Shown: one piece after another, positions 54,037 to 55,267 of the stretch
Numbering within the stretch: the stretch's first letter is position 1
How the letters are laid out: the number at the start of each line of letters is the position of its first letter
Assembly: GCA_028868305.1 (NCBI GenBank)
Contig: JAGWUS010000023.1
Coordinates: forward strand, 1 to 55,267
Origin: Burkholderiales bacterium
GTDB lineage: Bacteria; Pseudomonadota; Gammaproteobacteria; Burkholderiales; Burkholderiaceae_C
Length of the DNA stretch: 55,267 bases
Direction of reading: 5' to 3'
Translations under genes and position numbers: made by a program
The notes under the pieces: model-generated
Databases searched by the model: none
What the model saw: the letters and a program-made list of their open reading frames with translations, nothing else
What the model was told of the DNA's origin: nothing

Positions 54037-55267
54037 ATGAACCAGCTTCAACTTTTCCTGCCCTGCGCCGCTGGCGTGGAGGACTACCTGGCGCACGAGG
54101 TGCACAACCTCACAGGTCTGATGGGTGAAGACCTGCTGACCCGCCGTGGCGGCGTGATGGCGCGTGCGTCCTGGCGTGACGCGATGCGCCTGAACCTGCA
54201 CTGCCGTCTGGCCCAACGCGTGCTGGTGCAGCTGTCGTACACCGACTACCGCAACGAGCAGGACCTGTACCGCGCGGCCAAGGAGGTGGCCTGGGAGATC
54301 TGGTTCACGCCCAAGCAGAGCATCAAGGTCGAAGTAACCGCGCAGCACAGCCCGCTGACCAGCCTGAATTTTGCAGCGCTCAAGATCAAGGATGCGGTGT
54401 GCGACCGTTTCCGCGACAAGGCCCACGGTGTGCGCCCCGACGTCAATACCCAGTGGCCCGATGTGCGCATTTATGCCCATCTGACCACCGACACCTGCTC
54501 GCTGTACATCGACACCTCGGGCGAACCGCTGTTCAAGCGCGGCTGGCGCGAGGACAAGGGCGATGCGCCGCTGAAGGAAACCCTGGCTGCGGCCATGATT
54601 GCCGCCAGTGGCTGGGCCGATGGCGACGACGATCTGCAACCCCTGTATGACCCCTGCTGCGGCAGCGGCACGATTGCCATTGAGGCCGCGCAGATTGCTT
54701 GCAATATCGCGCCGGGTTCGTTGCGCCATTTCGCGTTTGAGAAATACGTGCCGTTTCAACCCCATGTGTGGGCCGCTATCAAGCAGGAGGCGGCGGACGC
54801 GGTGGTCAAGCCCGAACCGGGCCAGAAAGCATTGATCTATGGCAGCGATGTGTCGCACCGCATGGTGGACTTTGCGCAGCGCAATGCCGAGCGCGCCGGT
54901 GTGGCCGACGTCATCGAGTTCCGTGGTGGCGACGCCTTGCAGCGCATGCCGCCCATCGAGGGTGGCGGTGTGATGGTGCTGAACCCACCCTATGGCGAGC
55001 GCATCGGTATTGGTGGGGTCGCGGGTGAGGGTGCGCAGGCCCGTTTTGGCCAGCGCGAGATTGCCCAGACCGAAGACGGCGGCGAATTCTTCAGCCAGCT
55101 GGCCACGCACTGGAAAAAAAACTTCTCAGGCTGGACGGCCTGGGTGCTCACGCCCGACCTTAAACTCCCCGGCAAGATGCGCCTCAAGGAGTCACGACGC
55201 GTGCCGATGTGGAATGGCCCGCTCGAATGCCGCCTGTTCAAGTTCGATATGGTGGCGGGCAAGATGG
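54037..55267 (+). CDS. THUMP-domain rRNA methyltransferase, RlmL-like (cut by window end)
   Basis: Over 410 residues open to the right edge. It begins MNQLQLFLPCAAGVEDYLAH; a THUMP RNA-binding domain spans ~50-160 (YRNEQDLYRAAKEVAWEIWF), followed by FKRGWREDKGDAPLKETLAA. The Rossmann methyltransferase has motif I in YDPCCGSGTIAIEAAQIA and catalytic motif IV NPPYGERIGIGG. This is the architecture of the RlmL N-terminal half, which makes m2G2445 in 23S rRNA. Whether the RlmK half is fused downstream cannot be seen. It starts 7 bp after rpoN and may be co-transcribed with it. Confidence 0.9.
   Translation, partial: MNQLQLFLPCAAGVEDYLAHEVHNLTGLMGEDLLTRRGGVMARASWRDAMRLNLHCRLAQRVLVQLSYTDYRNEQDLYRAAKEVAWEIWFTPKQSIKVEVTAQHSPLTSLNFAALKIKDAVCDRFRDKAHGVRPDVNTQWPDVRIYAHLTTDTCSLYIDTSGEPLFKRGWREDKGDAPLKETLAAAMIAASGWADGDDDLQPLYDPCCGSGTIAIEAAQIACNIAPGSLRHFAFEKYVPFQPHVWAAIKQEAADAVVKPEPGQKALIYGSDVSHRMVDFAQRNAERAGVADVIEFRGGDALQRMPPIEGGGVMVLNPPYGERIGIGGVAGEGAQARFGQREIAQTEDGGEFFSQLATHWKKNFSGWTAWVLTPDLKLPGKMRLKESRRVPMWNGPLECRLFKFDMVAGKM

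Noticed and set aside
53935..55110. Minus-strand open frame of 391 codons opposite rpoN end and the rRNA methyltransferase
   Set aside because: The + strand shows complete methyltransferase motifs (THUMP, DPCCGSGT, NPPY); the minus frame has none.

Overview
The window looks like the chromosome of a betaproteobacterium of the Comamonadaceae, Rhodoferax-like. This rests on the gene content (a PhaM-type PHB granule regulator, a DUF3567 protein, dsbA / lptA-lptB-rpoN order, OxyR beside UbiA), the high GC content, and a 43-bp repeat with a GCTA...TAGC core of a kind I associate with this family. No database was consulted; all names come from motifs, length and context. No rRNA, tRNA, CRISPR array, phage or transposase was recognised.

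Layout. (1) 1-3406 is a chemotaxis block: the 3' end of one MCP, a CheW, a stand-alone Aer-like PAS protein and a second MCP overlapping it, which together look like a two-gene energy-taxis receptor. (2) 3580-13107 holds a class A penicillin-binding protein, a lone ureD, an IorAB-type molybdenum hydroxylase, and a LysR-glcD-lrgA-lrgB series that suggests glycolate uptake and oxidation. (3) 13181-20228 is mostly housekeeping and small metabolic genes: psd, a class V aminotransferase, purU, DUF3567, DUF3108, a FAH-family hydrolase, marC, a VOC protein and a DksA/TraR protein. (4) 20349-25615 carries a DUF2946 / PCu(A)C copper module with a candidate small ORF, phaM, a FIST sensor protein and another MCP. 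(5) 25632-36289 is a homoprotocatechuate catabolic cluster (hpaG-E-D-F-H, class II aldolase, PanE-like reductase, hpaI, with divergent hpaR) lying exactly between queA and tgt, two genes normally adjacent. (6) 36375-41942 has an orphan RHH antitoxin with a truncated partner, recG with an in-frame insertion, a membrane-anchored unknown, oxyR and ubiA. (7) 42032-46832 is a light/DNA-repair block: a photolyase-family protein, a 54-aa DUF2256 zinc protein, an iron-sulfur cryptochrome/photolyase, two decayed genes and an SDR. (8) 47032-55267 contains a small membrane protein, psiF, argS, a SPOR protein, dsbA, lptA-lptB-rpoN and a truncated RlmL-like rRNA methyltransferase.

How the genes work together. 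The hpa enzymes take homoprotocatechuate through ring cleavage, semialdehyde oxidation, isomerisation/decarboxylation, hydration and aldol cleavage to pyruvate and succinate semialdehyde, under HpaR. GlcD, LrgAB, the aminotransferase and PurU all touch glyoxylate or one-carbon metabolism. LptA/LptB serve LPS export. The two photolyase-family proteins, DUF2256 and the SDR form a plausible light-response unit.

The most unusual observations are the split Aer-like receptor, the hpa island between queA and tgt, the four copies of a 43-bp repeat (two read in frame inside genes), the recG insertion, and the photolyase neighbourhood with its gene remnants.
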